NCBI RefSeq assembly: GCF_039535785.1
Contig: NZ_BAAAXV010000001.1
Location: forward strand, 744,001 to 808,000
Direction: 5' to 3'
DNA from: Nonomuraea helvata
GTDB lineage: Bacteria; Actinomycetota; Actinomycetes; Streptosporangiales; Streptosporangiaceae
Length of the DNA: 64,000 nucleotides
The notes beneath the pieces are model-generated. The model saw only the letters and a program-made list of their open reading frames with translations. It was not told the origin of the DNA and made no database searches. Both the position numbers and the translations under genes were made by a program. Shown piece by piece: positions 44,311 through 52,523 of the stretch (position 1 is the first letter of the stretch; every line of letters starts with the position of its first letter).

Positions 44311-44338
44311 CGCCGCGCCCAGCCTCATCCCGTACGCC

Positions 44339-45115
44339 TCATCTCGTACGCACCCCCGTGTCGCGCCGGTCCATGGTGTGCGGCACGAACGCGGGCAGCG
44401 ACCGGTAGCCGGCACGGTAGGCCGCCGCCAGCAGCCGCAGCACCTCGGCCTCCGCGTCGTGCCTGAGCACCCCGTGCAGCCGCGTCAGGTCGTTCAGATA
44501 CCGCTCGTACCTGGCCAGCCGCGTGTGCCGCGACCCGTTCAGCGCCGTGACGACCTTCGGGCGCGAAGCCCCGTCCTCGACCAGCGCCGCCACGTCCAGC
44601 CGCCGCTCGATCGCGTCCAGCCTGGCGTGGATCCGCTCCCGCCTGCGCTCCTCCGGTGAGAGCCGCTCGGCGATCCGGGCGTGGTAGCGGTTGGCGGCCA
44701 GGCTGAGCTCGTAGACGTTCCAGGAGTCGTCCACCCGCTTCTCGCACCAGGTCCGCTGGTCCTCGGCCATCGCCTGGTCGAGCCGGGCCAGCAGCGACAC
44801 CAGCCAGAACGTCGCCGCCTCCCGCGCCAGCGAGCGCCGCTCGTCCTCCTGGCCCCGCATCTGGCTCAGCCACAGCCCGCTCGGCGCGACGGCGCCCAGC
44901 ACCGTGGCGAGGTTCTCGCTCAGGACCATCCCGCTCACCAGCGCGACCCCGGCGGACAGGCAGCCCGTCAGCGTGGTGATGGCGATCGCCAGCCACCGCC
45001 CCGCCGGCCCGAACGGACGTCCCTTGCCCTGACATCGCAGGAGCAGAAATCCGACCGCGGAAACAATGGCCAATGCCACGGTCAGGCCGACCTGTGCGGC
45101 CGAGGGTGGCTGCAT
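44339..45115 (-). CDS. Membrane protein of unknown function
   Basis: A 258-residue protein with two N-terminal membrane helices (about 8-28 and 40-62). A long charged, helical cytosolic region follows, rich in Arg, Glu and Ala (SPEERRRERIHARLDAIERRLDVAALV), probably coiled coil. ATG 45115 is chosen because GGAGAGG lies about 10 nt upstream; ATG 45145 is possible. I do not recognise a family. It lies downstream of, and convergent with, the XRE gene. Confidence 0.65.
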   Translation of the reverse strand: MQPPSAAQVGLTVALAIVSAVGFLLLRCQGKGRPFGPAGRWLAIAITTLTGCLSAGVALVSGMVLSENLATVLGAVAPSGLWLSQMRGQEDERRSLAREAATFWLVSLLARLDQAMAEDQRTWCEKRVDDSWNVYELSLAANRYHARIAERLSPEERRRERIHARLDAIERRLDVAALVEDGASRPKVVTALNGSRHTRLARYERYLNDLTRLHGVLRHDAEAEVLRLLAAAYRAGYRSLPAFVPHTMDRRDTGVRTR

Positions 45116-45248
45116 GGAATTTCGCCTCTCCTGCGGGACGTTCATTCCATATTCGCAGTGACGGCAGTGATTGAAAATGCCGTTGCGGGTGGCATATGTC
45201 CCTCATATACGGTTACACCCGTTTACCGAAGGAGAACAGGAGCCAGCC

Positions 45249-45656
45249 ATGCCCGGCCCGCTGGTCGTCAACGACTCGGTCGTCATTCCCGACGCCGAGC
45301 TCGTCTGGCGTTTCTCACGTTCGTCGGGCCCCGGGGGCCAGGGCGTCAACACCACCGACAGCCGCGTGGAGCTCACCTTCGACGTGGCCGCGACCACCGC
45401 GCTGCCGCCCGCGCTCAAGGCCAGGGCGCTCGACCGGCTGGGCGCCTCCACGATCACGATCGCCGCCTCCGAATACCGCTCCCAGCTGCGCAACAGGGAG
45501 GCCGCGGCGCACCGGCTGGCGCAGCGCCTGCGCGAGGCCATCGCCCCGCCGCCGCGGCGCCGCCGCCCGACCAAGCCCAGCCGCGGCGCCGTCGAGCGCC
45601 GCATCGCCGCCAAGAAGCAGCGCTCCGACCTGAAGCGCCTGCGCCGCGAGCCCTGA
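45249..45656 (+). CDS. arfB: ArfB-like peptidyl-tRNA hydrolase (release-factor domain)
   Basis: A 135-residue protein. The GGQ motif lies in SSGPGGQGVNTTDSRVEL (about 26-43), and the basic C-terminal tail (PPPRRRRPTKPSRGAVERRIAAKKQRSDLKRLRR) is the part that enters the empty mRNA channel in ArfB. It should rescue stalled ribosomes by hydrolysing peptidyl-tRNA. ATG 45249 is chosen with GGAG upstream; the longer upstream frame lacks homology. Convergent with the Nudix gene 4 bp away. Confidence 0.88.
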   Translation: MPGPLVVNDSVVIPDAELVWRFSRSSGPGGQGVNTTDSRVELTFDVAATTALPPALKARALDRLGASTITIAASEYRSQLRNREAAAHRLAQRLREAIAPPPRRRRPTKPSRGAVERRIAAKKQRSDLKRLRREP

Positions 45657-45660
45657 GGGC

Positions 45661-46101
45661 CTAGGCGATCAGGCGGGGCAGGGCGGTGACGTTCTCGGAC
45701 AGGTAGCCCGCCACCGCCTCGGGGATCAGATGGCGTGAGGTGATCTCCGACCGGTCCAGCCGTACGCGCTCCACCTCGTACAGCCCCCTCGACGGATCCT
45801 CGAACTCGGGCCCGTGCCGCAGCGCGGGATCCATCGACACCAGACGGCAGCCGTACACGTGCTGCGTCTTCACCTCGCCTTTCCACGGGTACGAGACCGT
45901 GACCAGAGGCGTCACCGACGACACCGTGGCGCCCAGTTCCTCGAGCATCTCCCTGTGCAGGGTGTGCTCCAGCGTGTCGTCTTCGGGCTCCACGTGTCCA
46001 CCGGGGATGCTCCAGTAGATGTCACGTCCAGGCACCGTACGCCGGAAGAGCACCAGTCGTTCGTCGTGGTCGAGCAGGACACCGCGGACACTGGGTCGCA
46101 T
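45661..46101 (-). CDS. Nudix hydrolase
   Basis: A 146-residue Nudix-fold protein. The Nudix box reads GGHVEPEDDTLEHTLHREMLEELGA. Compared with Gx5Ex7REUxEExGU it has Asp at the first Glu position and one extra residue, but keeps REMLEELG, so metal binding is likely. Substrate (nucleotide or sugar diphosphate) cannot be deduced. It is divergent from the acyl-ACP desaturase gene, which has a palindrome in the shared region. Confidence 0.88.
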   Translation of the reverse strand: MRPSVRGVLLDHDERLVLFRRTVPGRDIYWSIPGGHVEPEDDTLEHTLHREMLEELGATVSSVTPLVTVSYPWKGEVKTQHVYGCRLVSMDPALRHGPEFEDPSRGLYEVERVRLDRSEITSRHLIPEAVAGYLSENVTALPRLIA

Positions 46102-46145
46102 ACGGCCACCCTATTTGACCGGTATGTCCTTCCGGTAGCCTAACC

Positions 46146-46157
46146 TACGGTACCGTA
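46146..46157. promoter_or_regulatory. Palindrome in the desaturase promoter
   Basis: TACGGTACCGTA is a perfect 12-bp palindrome ending 21 nt before the desaturase start. Flanking CCTAACC/GTAACC adds partial symmetry. A TetR-type lipid regulator is a reasonable guess for the binder. Confidence 0.45.
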
Positions 46158-46178
46158 ACCTGAAGGAGAAGATCTTTT

Positions 46179-47108
46179 ATGGCGATGACTCAGACGGAGC
46201 TGCTGCACGAGCTTGAGCCGGTCGTGGCCGTGGAGCTCGACCGCCACGAGAAGATGGCCAAGGAGTGGTTCCCGCACGAGTACATCCCGTGGAGCGAGGG
46301 CCGCGACTTCGACGGCATCTACGGGGGCGAGGCGTGGCAGGAAGGCGACTCGAAGATCCCCGAGGCGGCTCGGGTCTCGCTCATCGTCAACCTCCTCACC
46401 GAGGACAACCTGCCCAGCTACCACCACGAGATCGCCAGCACGTTCGGCCGCGACGGCGCCTGGGGCACCTGGGTGCACCGGTGGACGGCCGAGGAGGACC
46501 GTCACGGCACCGCCCTGCGCGACTATCTCACGGTCACCCGGGCCGTCGACCCCGTGGCGCTCGAGCGGGCGCGCATGCACCACATGGCCAACGGCTTCAC
46601 CTCCGAGTACGACACCATGCTCGGGCAGCTCGCGTACGTCTCCTTCCAGGAGCTGGCCACCCGCATCGCGCACCGCAACACCGGCAAGGCCTCCGGCGAC
46701 GAGGGCTGCGAGCGGCTGCTCGCCAGGATCGCCGCCGACGAGAACCTGCACATGCTCTTCTACCGCAACCTGCTCAAGGCCGCCTTCGAGCTCGACCCCA
46801 ACCAGACCATGCGCGCGGTGACGAACGTCGTCACGACGTTCCAGATGCCGGGCACGGGCATCGACGGCTTCGCCCGCAAGGCCATGATCATCGCGAACGA
46901 GGGCATCTACGACCTCCGGCTGCACCTGGACGACGTGCTGATGCCGGTGCTCAAGCAGTGGGCCGTGTTCGACAAGACGGGGCTGGACGCAGGCGGCGAG
47001 CAGGCCCGCGAGGAGCTGTCCGCGTTCCTGGCCAAGACCGAGGCCACGGCCGCCCGGTTCGTCGAGCGCCGCGATGAGCGCCGGGCACGCGCCGCGGCCG
47101 CACGCTGA
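46179..47108 (+). CDS. Acyl-ACP desaturase (ferritin-like diiron)
   Basis: A 309-residue soluble stearoyl-ACP-desaturase-family enzyme. The two diiron motifs are EEDRHGTAL (about 107-115) and ADENLHMLFY (about 186-195). ERARMHHMANGF and ATRIAHRNTG add helix ligands and the acyl channel. It would insert a double bond into ACP-bound fatty acids with O2 and ferredoxin, adjusting membrane fluidity. A good GAAGGAG site precedes the ATG. No ferredoxin gene is adjacent. Confidence 0.92.
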   Translation: MAMTQTELLHELEPVVAVELDRHEKMAKEWFPHEYIPWSEGRDFDGIYGGEAWQEGDSKIPEAARVSLIVNLLTEDNLPSYHHEIASTFGRDGAWGTWVHRWTAEEDRHGTALRDYLTVTRAVDPVALERARMHHMANGFTSEYDTMLGQLAYVSFQELATRIAHRNTGKASGDEGCERLLARIAADENLHMLFYRNLLKAAFELDPNQTMRAVTNVVTTFQMPGTGIDGFARKAMIIANEGIYDLRLHLDDVLMPVLKQWAVFDKTGLDAGGEQAREELSAFLAKTEATAARFVERRDERRARAAAAR

Positions 47109-47117
47109 CCGTCGCGA

Positions 47118-47139
47118 AGGGCCGCCTCCCGGCGGCCCT
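47118..47139. terminator. Bidirectional terminator after the desaturase gene
   Basis: AGGGCCGCC (47118-47126), loop TCCC, GGCGGCCCT (47131-47139): a perfect 9-bp stem between the convergent desaturase and aldo/keto reductase genes. Confidence 0.82.
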
Positions 47140-47159
47140 CGCCCATGCTCCTCAGACGA

Positions 47160-48110
47160 TCACCACGCGTACCCGAACGGCTCCCGCGGCCGGTACGGCG
47201 CCTCCAGCGCGGCGCTCTCGTCGGGGGTGAGCCCGAGCTCGGCGGCGGCCAGCGCGTCGTCGAGGTGGTGCAGCTTGGTGGCACCCACCAGGGGCACGCT
47301 CCCCTTGCCGAGCAGCCAGGCCAGCGCTACCTGGGCGGGCGGCACACCGCGCCCTTCGGCCACCGCGCGCAACGCCTCCACGACCGCCTCGCTCTCCGGC
47401 GCCCGCGCCTCGTGCTCCGCCCTGACCGTGCCGCCACCCGTCCGCCCGGTGAGCAGTCCGCGCGCCAGCGGACTGTAGGCCAGCACGCCGAGACCGGCGT
47501 CGGCGCAGTACGGGATGACCTCGCGCTCCTCCTCCCGGTAGGCCAGGTTGTAACGCGTCTGCATGGACACGAACCGGGCCCCGCCCGCCCGCCGGGCGGC
47601 GTGCTGCATCTTGGCCAGCTGCCAGCCGTACATGAGCGAGGCACCCAGATGACGCACCTTGCCGGCCCGCACCGCGTCGTCCAGCGCCGCCATCGTCTCC
47701 TCGACGGGGGTCTCCGCGTCCCAGCGGTGCACCTGGTAGAGATCGATGTGGTCGGTGCCGAGCCGCCGCAGCGAGGCGTCCACCGACGCGAGCACGTGCT
47801 TGCGTGACAGCCCGCGATCGTTCGGCCCCGGCCCCATGGGGAAGCAGACCTTCGTGGCCAGCACGTACTCCTCGCGCCTGGCGAACAGCTTCCGCAGCAG
47901 CCTCCCGGTGATCTCCTCGCTCACCCCGGAGGAGTACATGTCCGCGGTGTCGAAGAGCGTCACCCCGCCCTCGACGGCCCGCCGCACGATCGGCTCCGCC
48001 CTGTCCTCGGGCAGGAACCACGGCGCTTGCGCCGGATCCCCGTAGGACATCATGCCCAGCCCGATCGCCGACACCTTCAACCCTGACGAACCCACCCGTA
48101 TGTGATCCAT
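47160..48110 (-). CDS. Aldo/keto reductase
   Basis: A 316-residue (alpha/beta)8 oxidoreductase. The opening MDHIRVGSSGLKVSAIGLGMMSYG, the catalytic Asp-Tyr region FDTADMYSSGVSEEITGRLL, and the lysine and histidine segments VLATKVCFPMG and DLYQVHRWD are standard. The NADPH site is near GSVPLVGATKLHHLDD. It resembles the YajO/AKR12 group. ATG 48110 is chosen; ATG 48128 would add six residues. Substrate unknown. It is divergent from the FMN reductase gene. Confidence 0.9.
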   Translation of the reverse strand: MDHIRVGSSGLKVSAIGLGMMSYGDPAQAPWFLPEDRAEPIVRRAVEGGVTLFDTADMYSSGVSEEITGRLLRKLFARREEYVLATKVCFPMGPGPNDRGLSRKHVLASVDASLRRLGTDHIDLYQVHRWDAETPVEETMAALDDAVRAGKVRHLGASLMYGWQLAKMQHAARRAGGARFVSMQTRYNLAYREEEREVIPYCADAGLGVLAYSPLARGLLTGRTGGGTVRAEHEARAPESEAVVEALRAVAEGRGVPPAQVALAWLLGKGSVPLVGATKLHHLDDALAAAELGLTPDESAALEAPYRPREPFGYAW

Positions 48111-48218
48111 CGGCTCATCATGCGGCATAGCGTGTGCGCCTCTTGACCGGGAGCTGGTCTTGGACATCCCCGGCATCGGGCAGGTTTCCCGAAAACCGGA
48201 ACCCCTTGGGAGCAGAGG

Positions 48219-48752
48219 GTGAAAATCATCGGGATTGCCGCCGGCCTCCACGCGGGGTCGTTCATCAACAGGCTGCTGGAAGCGGCGGGCGGCGAGCTGC
48301 CCAAGGGCGTCGGTTTCTCGGTGTGGTCCGGGCTGGGCGAGATCCCGCCGTACGCGCGCGGTCCCGTGCCCGCTTCCGCGCGGGAGCTCATCCGGCTGGT
48401 GGCCGCGTCCGACGCGGTGCTGCTGACGGCTCCCGAGCACAGCCTGCTGCCGGTGGAGCTGACGTACGCGCTGGACTGGATGTCGGCGCGGGACGGGCTG
48501 TCGGGCAAGCACGTGGCGGTGATCAGCGCGAGCGCCCGGGCGTGCGGCGCCATGTGGGCGCAGGCCGAGCTGTACAAGCACCTGCAGGCGGCGGGCGCCG
48601 TGGTGATGGGGGACGAGCTGGTGATCTCTCCTGCCGGCCGCCACTTCGACGAGGACGGCCACCTCGCGGATCCCGCCCTGCGTGCGCAGGTGCGCGCGGT
48701 GATCGGCCGGCTCTGCCCCGCCGAGGTCATGGAGCCCGCGCTGCTGCTCTGA
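48219..48752 (+). CDS. NAD(P)H-dependent FMN reductase-like flavoprotein
   Basis: A 177-residue flavodoxin-like protein. The FMN phosphate loop is GIAAGLHAGSFINRLLEAA (about 5-23), and TAPEHSLLPVELTYALDWMS (about 70-89) is the conserved second loop with the usual Pro-x-Ala-LK-like helix. The start is GTG after GGGAGCAGAG. It could supply reduced FMN or detoxify quinones. It lies before the SARP gene on the same strand, but with 82 bp and no overlap, so membership in the peptide locus is unproven. Confidence 0.8.
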   Translation: MKIIGIAAGLHAGSFINRLLEAAGGELPKGVGFSVWSGLGEIPPYARGPVPASARELIRLVAASDAVLLTAPEHSLLPVELTYALDWMSARDGLSGKHVAVISASARACGAMWAQAELYKHLQAAGAVVMGDELVISPAGRHFDEDGHLADPALRAQVRAVIGRLCPAEVMEPALLL

Positions 48753-48834
48753 CCCGCCTCGCCCGGCGAAGGCGTACCGCCCGCCCCAGGGTCTCGTTAC
48801 GCTCGAAGATCCCAAGGCAGGGAGGTGGACCGTC

Positions 48835-51573
48835 GTGCTGATCCGGTTGCTCGGCCCGGTGGAGGTCGAACGTTCCGGGCAGGTCCGGGCCGTGCGGCCG
48901 CCGCAGGTCGCGCTCGCGCTGGCCGCGCTCGCGTGGGAGGTCGGCCGGGTCGTCTCCGTCGATTCGCTCCTCGCCCGGGTCTGGGGTGATCGGGTGCCGC
49001 CCGGCGCGCGGCACACCCTCCACACGATCATCACGCGTATCCGCCGCGACGTGCTCGCCGACGACGGCGCCGTGGTCCGCCGGGTCGGGGGCTACCTGCT
49101 CGACGTGGACGAATTCGCCGTGGACGTGTCCAGGTTCCGCGGCCTCGCCGATCTGGCGGTGGCCGGGCCGGACCCGGCGCCGCCGCTGGGCGAGGCCCTG
49201 GCGCTGTGGCGCGGCGATCCGCTGACCGGGCTGCCCGGCGAATGGGTGGAACGGGCCCGCCACCGTCTGCGCGACGAACGCAGGGAGATCCTCCTGCGCT
49301 GGGCGCGGCTCGTGACCGGCCACGACCCCGTGGCCGCGGAGACGGCGCTGTCGCCGCTGGCCGAGGAGTACCCGCTCGACGAAGCGGTGGCGGCCGCGCT
49401 GATCGAGGCGCTGCACGCCGGGGGGCGGACCGCCGAGGCACTGGCGCGCTTCGCCCAGGTACGCCGCACGCTCGCCGAGGAACTGGGCGTCGAGCCGGGT
49501 ACGGCGCTGCGGCACCTCCATCGCAGGCTGCTGCGGTGCGACGACGCCGCAGTGCCCGCACGAGGGCCCGCCCGCCCGGTTCCGGCGCAGCTGCCGGTCG
49601 GTCTCAGGCACTTCGTCGGGCGGACGCCCGAGCTGGAACAGCTGGCCGCGATCGCGTCCGTCGAGCGGCCGGCGACCGCGACGGTCTGCGCGATCTCCGG
49701 GCCGCCCGGGGTGGGCAAGTCGTCACTGGCGCTGCGCTGGGCCCATCTGCACCGCGACCGCTTCCCCGACGGGCAGCTGTACGCCGATCTGAGCACGGTC
49801 GACCCGGCCGACGCGAGCGTGGTCCTGCCGCGCTTCCTCGGCGCGCTGGGCGTACCCGAAGCTCAGGTGCCGTCGGGCTTCGAGGCGCAGATCGGGCTCT
49901 ATCGCAGCATGCTGGACGGCCGCCGGATGCTCGTCGTGCTCGACGACGCCCGCGGCGCCGCGCAGGTCCGCCCGCTGCTCGCCACCGCGCCGGGGTGCCT
50001 GACCCTGGTCACCAGCCGTTCCGAGCTGTCCGGTCTCGCCGTCACGGCGGGTGCGCACCTGCTGAATCTCGACGTCCTGCGGGGCGACGACGCGTACCGC
50101 CTCATGGTGGCGTGGCTGGGCGAGGCACGGCCGGCGGCGGAGCCGGAGGCCGCCGCGCGGATCATCCGGCGGTGCGGCCGGCTGCCGCTCGCGCTGGCGA
50201 TCGTCGCCGCCCAGCTGGCCCGGCGCACCGATCTGCCGCTGGCCGAGGTGGCCGCGGACCTGGAGCGGGCCGACACGGATCTGGAGCCGTTCGCCCACAG
50301 CGACCCAGCGATCGACCTGCGCAAGGTGTTCGGGCGCTCGTACCGGGATCTGCCCGAGGCCGCGACCCGGCTGTTCCGGCGCCTGGGGCAGCATCCCGGG
50401 CCGCACCTGCCGCTGGGCGCGGCGGCGAGCCTGGCCGCCCTGCCGGTGGAGCGCACCCGTGAGCTGGCCGCGCACCTCGACCGCGCGAACCTGGTCGAGC
50501 TCCGCTCCCCCGGCCGCCTGCGCCTGCACGACCTCCTGCGCGCGTACGCGTCGGAGCAGGCCCGCGCCGGCGACACCCGTACGGCACGGCGGGCGGCGAC
50601 GCGGCGGCTGCTGGACTACTACCTGCACTCGGCGTGCGCCGCGAACGATCTGTGCTACCCGCACCGCGACAGCCTGCCGCTGGACCCGCCGGCTCGGGGC
50701 GCCGTGGCCGAGCGGTTCGACGGGCCGGCGAAGGGCCTGCGCTGGTACGCCGATGCGTCGGTGGCGCTGCCGGCGCTGCTGGCGGAGGCGACCGCGGCCG
50801 GGCTCGACCGGCACGCGTGGCAGCTCGCGTGGGCGTTCGCGGAGTTCATGCAGCGCCGCGGCCTCTGGGAGGAGATCCTGCGCGTCCAGGGGGTGGCGCT
50901 GGACGCGGCCGTACGGCTCGGCGACCGGCTGGCCCAGGCCCGCTGCCACAACAGCATCGCCCGCGCCCACGTCAGACTCGGCCGTGACAGCGAGGCGGTC
51001 GAGCACTTCGAGCAGGCGGTCGAGCTGCACCGGGACCTCGGCGAACCGGTCCTGCACGCCCACGTGCACCTGGGCCTGACCGTCGCGCTGAGCCGGTTGC
51101 GGCCCGGCGAGGCGCTGGGCCACGCGCTGCACGCGCTGGAGCTGTTCCGTGAGGCCGGCGACGCCGTCGGCGAGGCACGGGCCCTGAACAACACCGGATG
51201 GTGGCGGGCCCAGGTCGGCGAGTACGACGAGGCACTGGCCGACTGCCGCAGAGCCCAGCGGATCCTGGCCGACCTCGGGTACGCCCAGGGCGAAGGGCTC
51301 GCCTGGGACAGCGTCGGCCACGTGCTGCACCTCAAAGGCGACTTCGCGCAGGCGGTGACGTGCTTCGAGCGGGCGGCGGAGTTGCTGCGCGACTGCGACG
51401 ACCTGCGCGCCGCCGGCGAGACGCTGGTCCGCCTGGGCGAGACGCACGTGCGGACGGGCGACACCGCGGCCGCGCTCGACGCGTGGAAGCGCGCGGCGGA
51501 GCTCTTCGAGGAGCTCGGCGACGCGCAGGCGGCGAAGGTCCGCGACCGCATCGCCTCCTACGACCGGCCGTGA
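48835..51573 (+). CDS. AfsR/SARP-family regulator with NB-ARC and TPR domains
   Basis: A 912-residue regulator. An OmpR-like winged helix (about 1-85) and the bacterial transcriptional activation domain (about 90-235) form the SARP unit. A STAND NB-ARC ATPase follows with Walker [10 protein letters not shown] (289-297) and the MLVVLDDA Walker B. TPR repeats run from about 650 to 900 (e.g. ALNNTGWWRAQVGEYDEALADCRRAQRIL). The GTG start has GGGAGG upstream. SARPs activate secondary-metabolite promoters through direct heptamer repeats. Such repeats lie 19 nt after this gene and before the cysteine-rich peptide gene, so the peptide operon is its probable target. Confidence 0.93.
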   Translation: MLIRLLGPVEVERSGQVRAVRPPQVALALAALAWEVGRVVSVDSLLARVWGDRVPPGARHTLHTIITRIRRDVLADDGAVVRRVGGYLLDVDEFAVDVSRFRGLADLAVAGPDPAPPLGEALALWRGDPLTGLPGEWVERARHRLRDERREILLRWARLVTGHDPVAAETALSPLAEEYPLDEAVAAALIEALHAGGRTAEALARFAQVRRTLAEELGVEPGTALRHLHRRLLRCDDAAVPARGPARPVPAQLPVGLRHFVGRTPELEQLAAIASVERPATATVCAISGPPGVGKSSLALRWAHLHRDRFPDGQLYADLSTVDPADASVVLPRFLGALGVPEAQVPSGFEAQIGLYRSMLDGRRMLVVLDDARGAAQVRPLLATAPGCLTLVTSRSELSGLAVTAGAHLLNLDVLRGDDAYRLMVAWLGEARPAAEPEAAARIIRRCGRLPLALAIVAAQLARRTDLPLAEVAADLERADTDLEPFAHSDPAIDLRKVFGRSYRDLPEAATRLFRRLGQHPGPHLPLGAAASLAALPVERTRELAAHLDRANLVELRSPGRLRLHDLLRAYASEQARAGDTRTARRAATRRLLDYYLHSACAANDLCYPHRDSLPLDPPARGAVAERFDGPAKGLRWYADASVALPALLAEATAAGLDRHAWQLAWAFAEFMQRRGLWEEILRVQGVALDAAVRLGDRLAQARCHNSIARAHVRLGRDSEAVEHFEQAVELHRDLGEPVLHAHVHLGLTVALSRLRPGEALGHALHALELFREAGDAVGEARALNNTGWWRAQVGEYDEALADCRRAQRILADLGYAQGEGLAWDSVGHVLHLKGDFAQAVTCFERAAELLRDCDDLRAAGETLVRLGETHVRTGDTAAALDAWKRAAELFEELGDAQAAKVRDRIASYDRP

Positions 51574-51591
51574 GCTGCGGAGAGCCGGGCC

Positions 51592-51620
51592 GTTGAGAAT
51601 TCGTTGAGAATTCGCTCAGA
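51592..51620 (+). promoter_or_regulatory. Candidate SARP box: three heptamers at 11-bp spacing
   Basis: GTTGAGA (51592-51598), GTTGAGA (51603-51609) and GCTCAGA (51614-51620), each followed by a 4-bp spacer (ATTC, ATTC). Direct heptamers every 11 bp ending about 8 bp before the -10 are the known SARP pattern; CAGGCT at 51630 is at the expected place. They lie about 110 bp upstream of the peptide gene. Confidence 0.72.
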
Positions 51621-51727
51621 GCCCTGGCGCAGGCTGCGACCGGCGGCGGGACAGCGGCGTGAACCGGCGTGACCGCTGCCGCACGGGCGGGCACACGCCC
51701 GCCAGAACAACCGAAAGGAAATGGTTC

Positions 51728-51913
51728 ATGCGCGTCGTGACCAGAATGGCCGACCGGCTCCTCGAGCGGATCGCACCGCACACTGTGGCCCGGGCGGCCG
51801 ACTGCGGCTACCAGTGCTGCAAATTCCCGGCGTTCACGGCGAAGTACTGCTGCTACTACCCGGACGGCCACTCCTCCTGCGGCGGTTGCAAGTCATACGT
51901 CTACTGCTCGTAA
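51728..51913 (+). CDS. Cysteine-rich precursor peptide (candidate disulfide-rich secreted peptide)
   Basis: A 61-residue peptide. ATG 51728 follows AAAGGAAA. Residues 1-24 form a charged amphipathic leader (MRVVTRMADRLLERIAPH...) with no hydrophobic Sec core, ending TVARA-AD, an AxA-type cleavage site. The rest has eight cysteines: C26, C30, C31, C41, C42, C51, C54 and C60, spaced C-x3-CC-x9-CC-x8-C-x2-C-x5-C, with many Tyr and Gly residues. It is followed by a redox protein, an ABC exporter and an S26 peptidase. I infer a secreted peptide with up to four disulfides. Metal binding is an alternative. I recognise no described family. Confidence 0.8.
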   Translation: MRVVTRMADRLLERIAPHTVARAADCGYQCCKFPAFTAKYCCYYPDGHSSCGGCKSYVYCS

Positions 51914-51930
51914 CCGCTTGTTTATCGGGT

Positions 51931-51954
51931 GCCCGGCTGGAGAGTCGGCCGGGC
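51931..51954 (+). terminator. Hairpin between the peptide gene and the export genes
   Basis: GCCCGGC (51931-51937) pairs with GCCGGGC (51948-51954), with up to three more pairs after a mismatch. It lies 17 nt after the peptide stop. A partial terminator here would give much more peptide mRNA than exporter mRNA, as in many bacteriocin operons. Confidence 0.5.
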
Positions 51955-51974
51955 CCCTCACATGGAGGTGTCCC

Positions 51975-52523
51975 ATGCCCTATCTGATCGCCGTCGTAGC
52001 CCTCGTCGGCGCGCTGTGCCTCGTGGATCTGGTGTTGACGCTCGGCGTGGTCCGGCGGCTACGGGAGCACACCAAGCTGCTGGACGCGCTGTTTGAAGCC
52101 GTCGATATGATGGGCGGCCCTCTCGGGGGAGGCAGGCAGCTGTCCCCTGGCGACGTCGCCGGCGATTTCGAGGCGACGACCGTGGACGGGACCCGTCTCA
52201 CCCGGGACCTCCTGCCGGACGGGACAGTGGTCGCGTTCCTGTCGCCCGATTGCAGCGGCTGCCATGAGAAGTTGCCCGCCTTCGCCTCGTGGTCTGCCGG
52301 CCAGGACCGGTCTCGCGTGCTCGCGGTGATCGACAACCGATCGGGTGAGCCCGCCGAGATGGTCACCACGTTGCAGCCCGTGGCACAGGTGATCGTGGAC
52401 AGTGCTGTGAGCGACGCGTTCGGCGTCCAGTCGTTCCCGACCTTCCTCCAGGTGGCCACGGGCGGCAAGCTGCTCGCGGTGGCACCTGATATCTCCCGGC
52501 TGCCGGCCGAGTCGCCCGCGTGA
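51975..52523 (+). CDS. Membrane-anchored thioredoxin-like (TlpA/MauD-type) redox protein
   Basis: A 182-residue protein. One N-terminal membrane helix (about 4-26) is followed by a thioredoxin fold with CSGC (C93-C96) in FLSPDCSGCHEKLP and the cis-proline loop SFPTF (P155). This resembles MauD and other extracytoplasmic TlpA-like proteins, here facing outside. ATG 51975 has a strong GGAGGTG site. The stop overlaps the ABC gene start as GTGA. It probably forms or isomerises the disulfides of the cysteine-rich peptide; that partner is inference. Confidence 0.85.
   Translation: MPYLIAVVALVGALCLVDLVLTLGVVRRLREHTKLLDALFEAVDMMGGPLGGGRQLSPGDVAGDFEATTVDGTRLTRDLLPDGTVVAFLSPDCSGCHEKLPAFASWSAGQDRSRVLAVIDNRSGEPAEMVTTLQPVAQVIVDSAVSDAFGVQSFPTFLQVATGGKLLAVAPDISRLPAESPA

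Noticed and set aside
51721..51987. Alternative frame starting at ATG 51721
   Set aside because: Its product is Arg/Gly/Pro-rich without motifs, whereas the frame from 51728 gives the ordered cysteine pattern and a better ribosome-site spacing.
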